Shown in pieces: positions 1 to 10,700 of a stretch of DNA of 10,773 nucleotides. The stretch spans positions 1 through 10,773 of the forward strand of contig KN880916.1 of NCBI GenBank assembly GCA_000934385.1. Direction: 5' to 3'. This DNA is from Cylindrobasidium torrendii FP15055 ss-10. Taxonomy: Eukaryota > Basidiomycota > Agaricomycetes > Agaricales > Physalacriaceae. The position numbers and the translations under genes were made by a program. Each line of letters starts with the position of its first letter. Position 1 is the first letter of the stretch. Below the pieces are notes generated by a model. It searched no databases. It had not been told where the DNA came from and was given only the letters and a program-made list of their open reading frames with translations.

Positions 1-28
1 CTTTCGCTAGTCATTTTGGTCTCCTCGG
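1..28 (+). other. Candidate end of 5' LTR and primer-binding site
   Basis: Bases 12-13 are CA, the normal LTR terminus. After a three-base TTT spacer comes TGGTCTCCTCGG (17-28), and PBSs complementary to a tRNA 3' CCA end start with TGG. I could not match the following bases to a specific tRNA. A full tRNA match beyond the acceptor stem looks unlikely, because the base expected to be C61 of the T arm would be G. The assignment rests on position and the TGG only. A self-primed mechanism of the Tf1 kind is an alternative that needs the missing LTR sequence. Confidence 0.35.
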
Positions 29-214
29 CAACCACCAGTTGCCTACAAAAATCCGCTGTGACGAACTTGCGGTTGTAAAACACCCTAACGTCACATATTT
101 TTGACTACTAACCTTTAGCAACAACAAAATTCGACGGTCCACTCTGGTCTGATCAACCAGAATCTTCCTCGAAACCGACCTATCCCTCTGCTTACCCATT
201 TGCAATCTCTACAA
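14..214 (+). other. 5' untranslated leader
   Basis: This is the stretch between the presumed LTR end and the first ATG of gag-pol. The gag-pol frame is closed upstream by TAG at 116-118 and has no ATG before 215. The leader contains a perfect hairpin directly after the candidate PBS: GGCAAC (27-32), loop CACCA, GTTGCC (38-43). No small upstream gene on either strand looks convincing. Confidence 0.5.
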
Positions 215-1762
215 ATGGCTTACAACCTACGACACACCAACGGACGGTTCCGCGCCCGCTCAAACTCAGACTCAGACACTCGACGAGTGGCTGCCAGCGG
301 CGTGGGCGCCAGCGGAAATAAAATAGGTGAGTCCAACCCGTTCTCTCTTTCTCCGCTTTCGGCGCTATCGTCCACCCCTTCCCAAAATCGTGATGGTTCT
401 CCTATCACGTCACCCACCGTTCCGCTACCGAAGAAAGCTTCTGAGGCCGCGGAATCGGGTGCCTCCTCCGAAATCGCCACTCGTCAGAGTGACGCTGAGT
501 ACGAGGAGAGTGCTTTCAATCAAGGAAAGCCAGGCAATCTACGCACCGAGTTCGAGCGTATAGGATACAATCCGGAAAAGGACGAGCTGGCTCGTCTCCA
601 TAATCTCGAACAAACCAGGAACGATGACGATCGTTCTTCCTGGGTCACGGTACACCGTAATAAATATGGAATTGCCCCAAAAGAGTATCAAGTCGACCCA
701 CAAGTGCTTGAGACTGCCCAAGCGGCCGAACAAAACATGAGTCAGGAAGACCGTGAACGGGTCTACAATAGAAACGAGAATACGCGATTCTCGGGACCTG
801 ACTCCAGTGACAAAGATAGCGACGGAAGTAATTACTCCGCCGATCCTGAGCCCTTAAAAAAGGGAAAAGCGCCGGACCTTCGGAACTATGGTGGACAACC
901 TAGTTTCCGCAACTACTACACACCCAGCGCTGGCTCCCAGCATTTCGCTAAGCGCATTTCGGGAGCCAAGTACTTCAGCGAGAAACATCTCTCTGACTCG
1001 GATTCAGATGAGGGAAGCCATCTTGAACAAAATACACCGGCGCACACCCTGAAGTCTTACGAGTCCCTAAAAACCCCGGGAGCTCGCACCTTTGGAGGAT
1101 CGGAGAAAAGAGAATCCCCGAATCCCCCCAAAAATAGTACTCCCCGACCAGGAAAGGCTTACGTGGAATCCTGTGGTAGTACTACCGATACTTCCCAATC
1201 AGTAAAGACAATTCTAGTTGAGAATCCTTCCCAAAACCCCAGAGAGCCCATGGAAGACTTGACCACCTCAGAAGCGGATACTCCCGTCTCTCAGGTTGTA
1301 AAGAAATCCAAGACCCGCTCTCCTGAGGTCAAGAAAAGGAAGCACGAAAAAGTGAAGTTGCGGGTTAAGAATTCTAAGGAAGAAATCCGCGCTTCCCTAT
1401 CTCCTATAACCAAGGACATAGACAAACTGATCGACCGCGCCGTGGGCGGCGGTCGGTCAATTATCCATACTGTTGACAACGATCCTATGATGCCAGTCAA
1501 TCAGTTAGCAGCTAGCACCCGAATTGCCCAGATGTTGAAGCCTAGGAAATCACGCCGCAATGGGCAGTCTGGGGAACCCCCGAGATTTCCACCGAGCTCG
1601 AGCAGTAGCTCGGACGGGAGCTATTCCCCCTCGTCTTCCGACTCCGATTTCTCTGAGGACTCCTCTGATGATGAGATCCCCGACGAAAAGAACTCAGCAC
1701 ACAAGAGTGAATCAAAGTCTTCAAATAGAAAGTCGAAGTCACAAAAGAAAAGGTCGACTCTT
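215..1762 (+). other. Gag N-terminal extension (residues 1-516), mostly disordered
   Basis: About 516 residues precede the Gag core. The composition is Ser-, Asp/Glu- and Lys/Arg-rich. It has acidic-serine tracts (SDSDSDEG; a run of six Ser near 1600-1620 followed by SDSDFSEDSSDDE) and a strongly basic cluster near residues 363-392 that could be a nuclear-localisation or RNA-binding patch. Two short ordered-looking pieces stand out: SSWVTVHRNK (W143) and NMSQEDRERV (M175). Similar WxTV and PxxRE-type pieces occur, as I recall, in the Gag N-termini of mushroom gypsy elements. No known enzyme motif is present. The length is unusual for Ty3/gypsy Gag. Confidence 0.6.
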
Positions 1763-4700
1763 AAGCCCGACCCTCCTGAGAAATACTCCGGTCACGCAAA
1801 CGTCCGGGAATTCGTGACGTTCATGGAAGATGCCTCGGACTATGTCCGGGAAGGAGGCGTAGAGAGAAAATATCGGGTTAGAAAGGTATCCCGCTACCTC
1901 ACCGGAGGCGCCAAGGAATGGTATATCAGTCGGGTACAAGACCGAGTGAAAGAGTGGTCCTTACGGCAGTTCTTTACGGCTCTGTATAACCACTGTTTTC
2001 CGGTGACCTTCCGATCAGAACAACGCGAAAAGCTATCGCGGGCGTATCAAGGAAATCAGTCAGTTAGACAACACGCTATGAGATTGGAAGAACTATTCAA
2101 TTCCATTGGTATCTCAGAACCCAAGGACCGAGCACTGAAGCTTTGGGAAAGCTTGAACACGGATATCCAACAAGGATTGTGGAATAAGGATCTGGCCCCG
2201 GAAACGGCCTCTTACGATGAGATATTACACACGGCCGAAAGACTGGAGATGATCGCTACCCTAGGGCGTAGAAGACAACTCGCCGCAGGACATAGCCACT
2301 CCGACTCGGGAAAAAAGCCTTCTCGACCTCAGTATCCTCGTGCTCCGACTTCCAAGAAAGGGGAAACACGTTCCACCGCAGGGTGGAAGCGCCCCCTAGA
2401 CAATAGAAACGGATCCACTCAATCCCGACCTCAGGCACCTGGCCAACGATATCAGGGACCGGTTAGAGCCCAAGCGGTGCGACTGGGCGGTAAGAAGCCC
2501 CTCAGCAAAAAAACCAAAGCGGAATACCGCCAAAACGGGAAATGCTTTAATTGCGCTGAGACGGGACATACGGCGAATAGATGTCCTAAACGAGAAATCG
2601 TAAAAGGAAATAGCAATAAACCTCCCGGAATGGCTGTTCATAGCGCCAGGGTTACCTTAGAACGTAAGGAATCCAAGCCTTCGGAAGCCCAGACATCCTC
2701 CGCCTCTCGAACTCGGAATAATCCCGATATCTCCGACGTATGGTGTGGGTCCATACGGATCGCACAGATCCCGCTGGATCACTCGTATGTTATTGAGACG
2801 GATCACGGTCACGCCGACCCACATGTTCCATTTCCTAAACAGTCAGTGAAGGAACCCGCCACTTTAATCGAGAAAGAAAAATTTCGCCCCTTCGGGATAC
2901 AAAAAGGCGCGAAAACGGGAAAAGATACCCCGTCTGGTCACTCTTTCACTTCCCCCTCGTTTCTCCCTCGTGAGTACATCGCCCCCTCTCGTCGTTCCCC
3001 GGTGATTAACGTTAGCCCAGGACACTCCTTCGACATGACTTCGTTCCCTGTCAGGTTTATCCCTGACAGTTATGGGCTTTCCCGAGACCGACCTATGGAA
3101 ATCAAATCTTTCGTTACCCACGATGACTATCTCGAATACGAAGAAAGGGGCCAACGCCTTCTCATTCAAAATGATCTCCATCAACGAGTTCGCGATAGCG
3201 TGGAACGGCTAGCCAAGGGAACCGACGTTAGCTCGACCCACATGATGTCCAATCATTTTGGTTCGTCTTGCGACTCTCTTTGCGTTCTTCAGCTTACCAC
3301 GCCGACAGCCCACGCCGCAGACGCGATTCGTCGTGTTCAGGCTATGTTCGACTCGCGCAATGGGATAGTTTCCAACGCTCTTATATCCCATCATCGCCAT
3401 CGCCCCGTTCAGACCAACGGCAAAACCTTCGATGTTATGTGGCAGGACTCGCGTTTTCATCCTGGACCCATCTCCATGAAGGAGTATCTTCACGTAACTC
3501 CCCTGTGCATGGTCGAAGACGTCGACTACCCTATGGCGGCTGACTCTTTTCGAGTACGCTGCGCTCGCGACGAGATTTACCTTATGCATCACACCTGGAG
3601 GCATGCGGCAGCCGATATTGGAAAAGCGACCATCCAGATATCCGACACCGTTTCCAGCTTCGACGGCGTTACTCCCCTCCAAATCGCGGATTCCGAGCTC
3701 GAATTTAAGTTTCGCCTTCGGCGGATTTGCGAGAGGGCGCTTGCCCGCGCCAACGCCATTCGCAGGGACCCCGTCATCCTCCAATCCATGGTCGACATCG
3801 ACCAAGTCATTAACGAAGATTTTCACCGACGAGCCCATGCTGCCTTCCATCTCGTTCCCCTTCGACTCCAGGCCATGCCTGTCGAGATCTCCAAGGTTCA
3901 TCGCATACTGCCTCCCATGAGCACTGATCCTGCGAGGCTCAGCATCGAGATGCTTAGCGTCACCAACGAGGGCTTCTATCAGCAGTTCGTAGACGCCAAC
4001 CCTCCATTCGCTGGTCTACGAGAGAGGGCCCCGCCTCTTTTTAGGACGAAGACCCCAGCTCCTCCTTCTCCAGCTACTACTCAGCGTTCACCTTCTCCGG
4101 ACTACGTCCCGAGTAGCCCAGCCTACGTTGAACAAAACACGCCTCCCCCTCCTCGCAGGTCTCCCACGCCTTTCGAACCCCTTCACGCCAGCTTTGGCGT
4201 GGCTGTTGGCATGTCGGCTGCCGCAGCTACTCTTGCCAAGTTCGAGGAGCGTCCATACTCCCCCGCCTGGCCAGACCCCGTTCAACACCCTCGACCCAGC
4301 TGGGAAGACCACATCCCTGTTGGCTATAGCTCGGATGAAGACGAAGATACGCCCTCCGGCCCTTTGGAGGATGATCCCATGGAAGGTATATCCTCGAACG
4401 AGTCTGACCCGCCTTCGATTGGCTCTTCTTCGATGGGTTCTTGCTCGAAGGAGACGAGCGCAGGTGAGCACACTCCTTCTCACCCAGGGATCCCGCCTGA
4501 CCCTAGTTCTGCAGATCTCCACTTCACCCACGAAAAGGGAACGAAGTGCGTTCGATGCTCACGAATCCACGGGCCCGGCGAATGCGTCGCTACGTCGGCC
4601 GCTGAGATGATGCTCAACGACGTCGTGGACTTAGCCATGAAGGAAATTCCTGCCTTCTGGGATGCACTGGAGGTCGTTGACGGATCTACAGGCGAGACGG

Positions 4701-7700
4701 ACTATGCAACCACTCGTGAGTGCGATCTCCCTCAACATGGAACAGGATTCTTATATTACGAACTCTTCGACAGACATAAAAAGGACACTTATGTGGTCTC
4801 TCCACCAAGTACTCTCTGGAGCATTCGAGAGGGTGCCTTAGAAAGGTTCCTATGGGAGAACGCCCCGTATCCTAACGAAAATTCTGAGTTTGCTCTCAGA
4901 CAAAACCGTACCTTCTTTATCCATCGTACGGACAGTAGCTTTATCATACATGACTCCTGCTACTTGAACGAATTTACTGTTCTCCCTCTCGAACTGGCCA
5001 TGAGTCCCGCGTTTGCTATTGTCGAGTGGTACGCTAAGTGCATACTCGAAGGATCCGGAGGGTCTTGGGATCGTTTGCCGATGATTAATAAACTTCATTG
5101 GTACGACAAAGGAAGTATGGACGGGGTAATCGAGAAAACTCTAGCTACTCACCTAGCTCTCCACAGTCCATACGATGGCGACGGTGCCGCGGGAAAGTAC
5201 GTTTATAACTGGCCTAGATTTTGCGTCGAATACCAGCCGCGTCGACGCCAGTACCAGATCTGGGATCCTCACACAGAGTACTGCCTGTACCTAGATGAGG
5301 CGCTCACCGAGAACTCGGAATTTCGCTTGGCAAATTGGTGGCGCGTAAGGCTGGCACGAAACAAGCGTGAAATGGATCTTAACTTCGAGCCAGTTATGGA
5401 AGACAATAACATACTTGGTTACCTGGCCCAAGTCCTGGCATGGGAACGCGAACCCGTAGTGGAACCCGGTTTGCATGTCGCTGGAGTGCAAATTCCGCGC
5501 GGCAAGCAGCCCTCCGTTCAGAGAAACGCGTCTCGCGTAAAAGAACCTGGTAGAAAGGTTCCCAGAACCGTTATTGTAGCAGTACGGGTCAACGGGCATC
5601 CTTGTCGCGCCCTTATTGACACCGGCTCCCAGGCAGACTTCATCTCGTCCACGCTGGTGGACCAGTTGAACTTATCAAAGCACGAACTGGATAAGCCCCT
5701 GGTACTGCAGCTGGCAGTCCAAGGATCACGATCCAAAATCAACTATGGAGCAACCTGCAGGTTTGAATACCAGGGAATCGACGAGCGTCGAGTTTTCGAC
5801 GTTTGCAACTTGTCCGGCTATGACTTGCTGCTAGGAACCCCGTGGTTATATCAGCACAAAGTTACTGTGGGATTCAACGCAGCCAAAGTTATCATAGGAT
5901 GTCGTGAATCCGTTCCTATTACGGATGGTCCTCAGGTAGTGGAAGTGGTGAACCATCAAATCGCCCTAGGGGACTCTGAGGTCGAAGCGGCTCGAGAAAG
6001 CATTCTGGAATACGCACGACCACTGTTCAAGCGCGTGGCGGAAACTCCCCTTCCACCTCTTCGAAGGATTAATCATCGTATTCCTCTTATCGACGACAAA
6101 GCGGTATATCGGTGGAGAGCTTCGAGCTGCCCGGAGAAGTTCCGCGCTCAGTGGACCGAAAAGAAGAACGCTTACCTCTCCACTGGTAGATGGGTCGTAG
6201 CAAACGGCCACAATGCCTCCCCGCTAATGGTGCTGCCTAAAATCGACGATAAATCCCGGATTCGAATCGTGTGTGATTTTCGCCAACGCAACACTAATAC
6301 TAAGAAGATGGCATCACCTATTCCCGATCCGGAAGGCATTCGTCGGCGAGTGGCACAAGCCAAGTGGCGATCCTCGATGGACGGCAGCGACGCTTTTGAG
6401 CAGATACGCGTGGAACCCAGTGACGAATGGAAAACAGCTATGCAAACCCCAGACGGAGTCATGCTGAGCAAAGTCATGCAACAGGGCGACACGAATGGTC
6501 CTGCCACCTTCCAAAGCAATATGTACGACATATTCGCACCCTACATCGGAAGATGGTTGGACGTGTATCTGGATGACATTATCGTATACTCGAACAGCTT
6601 CGAGGAACACTGCGAGCACTTACGAACCGTGATAGATGTTCTGGCCAAAAATAAGTTTTATCTGGCCGAACGAAAGATGAAGCTGTTTGTTAATGAAGTC
6701 AAGGTGCTTGGGTGTATAGTGGACGACTCGGGCATACGCATGGATCCCCATAAGGTGGACTCCGTGCTGAAGTGGCCAACTCCCACAAATCGCGATCTTC
6801 TGCGCGGCTTTATAGGATCTGTGGGATACCTGGCCGACGACGTAGACTCTGTACGCATCCAAATGGCTCCTCTTAGCGCCATCACCGGCGATAACGTCCC
6901 CTTTCGTTGGACGTTTACCGAGCAACGCGCCTTCGAGAATGTCAAGCAACTGGTTTCGGAGGGCGGGAAACGCAGTAGACGCCCTCTGGACTACTCGGAA
7001 GGAGCATTACCGGTCTGGTTGGTCACCGATGGATGCGCCTCAGGAATTGGAGGAGTTGTTATCCAAGGAGAAAGCTGGAATAAGGGAAGCGTTGCAGCTT
7101 ATTACTCGGCCAAACTGTCCACCGCTCAGCAAAATTATCCAGTCCATGAAATTGAGATGCTAGCAGGCCTGGAAACTATGCTGCGTTACAGGTATATCCT
7201 GCAGGGTTTAAAGTTCACATGGATAACCGACCACAAAGGGTTGACTCACCTAATGAAGCAAACAGATATGTCAGGAAGACAAGCTCGCTGGCTGGAGAAG
7301 CTGTCGATGTTTGATTTCGACATCAAGTACCTTCCAGGAACTGAGAACGTACTGGCAGACGCGTTGTCCCGAATCTATGCCTTTGAAGCACCAGGAACAC
7401 AGCGCGCACGCAGCGAGTACACCTACCACGATGTCAGGGACCATGATTTTCTCGACGACATAGACGTGACCCGTCCGATGCTGGTAGGTCGAGAAGCTGC
7501 TTCGATGATTCGAGCGGACGCCATCGATGCAGCGCCTATCGCGCTTGAAAGCGGCGCAGGGAAGCCTTTGGCGCCCAAGGACATCGAGGGCCGTGTGTTG
7601 GCATCGAACATCATCGCAGGATCCGGGCGAACTCGTCGCCAGAAAGCCGCTGCGAAGAAGGGTGTCATAGCTGACTTACCTGAAGAGGGATTGGGAATCC

Positions 7701-10700
7701 CTCTGGAGGGCGCATTGGAAGAGGTTTTCTCACCTAATATCGCACCAGATGAGACTACCTCACCACAAATCAGCAAAGCCACCAGCCAGGAAGTCGAACA
7801 TGACGTCCCAGAGAAAGCGCAGAACAATTCAAAACCTACTGAATTGAAGGACCCAGGCAAACCCAAGGGACCCGAACAAATAGAGAATCTCGCAGATAGC
7901 ACTAACCCACCTATTGAGGAACTGGGAGAACCAGACACGCTACTCAATGTACTGTCTGGAGGGCGGGCCAGCTTGGATCTAGTCGGACTGGTAAAAGGAA
8001 ATTATTCCTCAGATCCGCTATTTGGACCAGTAATACAGAGTCCTAAAGACTTTCGCAACTTTGAGATCCACAACGAAGCACTATACCTGAAAATCCAGCA
8101 GGACATCAAGCTTTTGTGTATACCGGACATAGTCCACAATACCCGTAAAGTCCGGGAAGTAGTCATCGACGAGGCACACTCCCTTCTAGCTCACCTAGGC
8201 GCAAGAAAAACTCTTGCCTACCTTCGAGCCCACGTTTGGTGGAAAACCATGACCAAAGACGTGGAAGAATTCTGCAGGACGTGCTCTACATGCGCTCAAG
8301 TCAAACCTAGCACTCAAAAGCCGTACGGCAAGCTTAGAGCGTTATCTCCGCCTCAGCATCCGTGGGAAGTGATAGGAATCGACTTTATGGAACCTTTACC
8401 GGAATCAAAAGACCGGAACGGATCCTACGATTCTTTAGTGGTCATCGTCGACCACTTAACTGCTATGGTACACCTGGTACCTGGAAAAACTACCTACACC
8501 GCCAGACAAACCGCGGAATTGGTGTTCTCGGAGGTATACAAGCACCACGGTCTCCCTCGAGCTATTGTCAGCGACAGGGACAGGAAGTTCACGAGCCACT
8601 TCTGGAAGCATCTAAACACGCTGATTGGCACCCAGCTAAAAATGTCCTCAGCGTATCATCCCCAGACGGACGGATTGACGGAGCGATCTAACCGTACTAT
8701 AGAACAAATGCTCCGACAATGCATCGGCCCCAACCACAAGGATTGGGTATCCAAGCTACCTGCCGTGGAATTCGCCATTAACCTGGCTAGATCAGAGACC
8801 ACAGGCTATTCCCCATTCTTCCTCAACTCTGGTAGGATGCCCAGAACTATGCTATGGAATAACGCTACCAAATCCGAATTCCCTGGAGTCCGTGTCTTCG
8901 CACAGGGCATCAAGAACGCCGTTATGCAGGCACATGACAACATCCTCAACGCCAGGGTCAAACAGACACGGGATGCCAACCGTCACCGCAGGGACATTCC
9001 CTTCAAGGAAGGAGACAAAGTATACCTCTCGACCAAAAACTTAACTTGGCCCAAAGGCACCACGAAGAAATTGGTCCCGCGGTATATCGGACCATACGAT
9101 ATAATTAAAGACTTCGGAAACGGCTCCTTTCGCGTGGACCTCCCCGCACGGCTCAAACAGAGAGGGGTCCACCCCACATTCCATGCGTCCTTATTGCGCA
9201 TCCACATCCCTAACGACGACAGACTGTTCCCGGGACGTCTCGATACTCAGATTGTACCATTCGACCAATACGAAAACGAATGGGCAGTGGATTGCATCGT
9301 CGGACATTGTGGAACGGGAGCTGACATGCTCTTTACGGTAAAATGGAAGGCGGGAGATACAACTCGACTACCTCTCAAGGACGTAGAATCCCTCCGAGCA
9401 ATGACGGATTATCTGGAAGCTTTGGGGCTAGACTCCGTAGAAGAATTGCTACGACAGCCTCATCTTTCATCCTCGATCCCCAAGGATTTGGACCCACAAG
9501 TTATTTTCGCCGGATGTATCTCCCTCACGGAGGCAAAATCTGGATCAGGCAGCGATATAAAAGCTGACCTTGGGCACGATTATTATCCAGACCCAGAAGA
9601 TTCGGTCCCCCTTCATGTCCTCTCCTCTACCATGCGTCTCCCCTCCCCTCAACCTATCCAACCTGAAGACCGCGGACGGCGACGCAGCCTTTGTGTTCAA
9701 CAGCTCGGATCGGACTTACCACTCGTTCGGGACGGACTCGCTTCTAATCCCTCACTCAGTAGCGGACATCAATCTGTACATCTCCCTGTCGGAGCAACTG
9801 GAGAAACAGGATCAGGCGTCGGAGGACAACTTGAAGATGGCGCCGGGATATCAAGCATTCGTGGAGAGTCTCCTCCAGCTACCTCAGATTCCTTGGGGGT
9901 TGTGCTCTATCAACTCGGAAGGACGGACTCTATCCCGCCCGGATCAGCCTCTCCAGCGTCACCATCTGTGGCCGATTCCGGATCAGAACAACGAGAGCAT
10001 CGAATTAATGAACTCTTTCTTCGCCTCGGACTCAATGGAGACGGATCAGCCTTGGATGCCGGAGATAGGACCCGAGGAGCTCGCCTTCCGCAACGGGGAC
10101 GAGATGATTCCCATCGAGTCGAGCCCACCGAACTCACCAACATCAGTCTATCATCCTCCCCCAGCGAGTCAAACACCCTCTCATCCTCGCAAGACACCCC
10201 GCCGCCGTACCAACGTGGCCTCCGCCCCGGTCGCCACGGACGCCGAGAACGACTTCGCCATGAAGCTTCTGTCCAGGAGCCGAGGCGGGTTCACCAGCGT
10301 GCTCCAGGATCGGTTAGACAAGCTCAGCCGGTACGAGCATCGCGAAGCGTTAGGACGCCAGAAGGCAGACGAGCGGCGGCGCCTCAAGAAGCAAGAACGC
10401 GCCCAACGCGGCGTCAGTCACGCAGGAACACACCTCCCGTAACTGGAGCACGTCCTAGCGTCTGTCCGAGGGCACGCGCTCATCCTTGCCCTCATCAAAA
10501 CCATTCGGGACAAAACTCCCGTGGACACTCTGGTCGTTCTTTCGGGAATCGCACCTCTCAAAATTCGACACACTCTCGTAGACGCCAGGGCATTAGCCCT
10601 CCCCTCTCTCACGGTCGTCGCAACCAAAACCAAAACGGCAACCCCCTGCCGAACCGTCCTCCCTCTGGTACAGGCCACTTCAACATCACAGTGCACCTCC

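Noticed and set aside
200..214. Upstream TTG start for gag-pol
   Set aside because: A fungal gene is expected to start at the first ATG, which is at 215; nothing supports a non-ATG start.
325..332. Perfect 5' splice donor consensus AGGTGAGT near the gag start
   Set aside because: The reading frame is continuous across it and no good acceptor follows at fungal intron distance. Joining it to 9590 leads into the gag-pol tail frame, not the second ORF.
1592..1613. Seven-base inverted repeat CCGAGCT/AGCTCGG
   Set aside because: It arises from alternating AGC and TCG/TCC serine codons in the poly-Ser tract.
3209..3901. Antisense open frame of 230 codons
   Set aside because: It lies opposite the gag-pol frame in a C/T-rich stretch where stops are rare on the other strand; Gly/Val-rich product with no motif.
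4067..4132. RNA polymerase II CTD-like SPSPDYVPSSPAYV repeats
   Set aside because: Only one or two loose matches in a Pro/Ser-rich linker; no regular heptad.
4088..4610. Overlapping open frames on both strands (147 and 160 codons)
   Set aside because: Both overlap the Pro/Ser/acid linker of gag-pol; Arg/Leu-rich products typical of shadow frames in GC-rich repeats.
7423..7947. Antisense open frame of 174 codons
   Set aside because: Shadow of the low-complexity RNase H-integrase linker; Ser/Ala/Gly-rich, no domain.
9615..10442. Second ORF as an envelope gene
   Set aside because: No signal peptide, transmembrane segment or Cys pattern; only its position is env-like.
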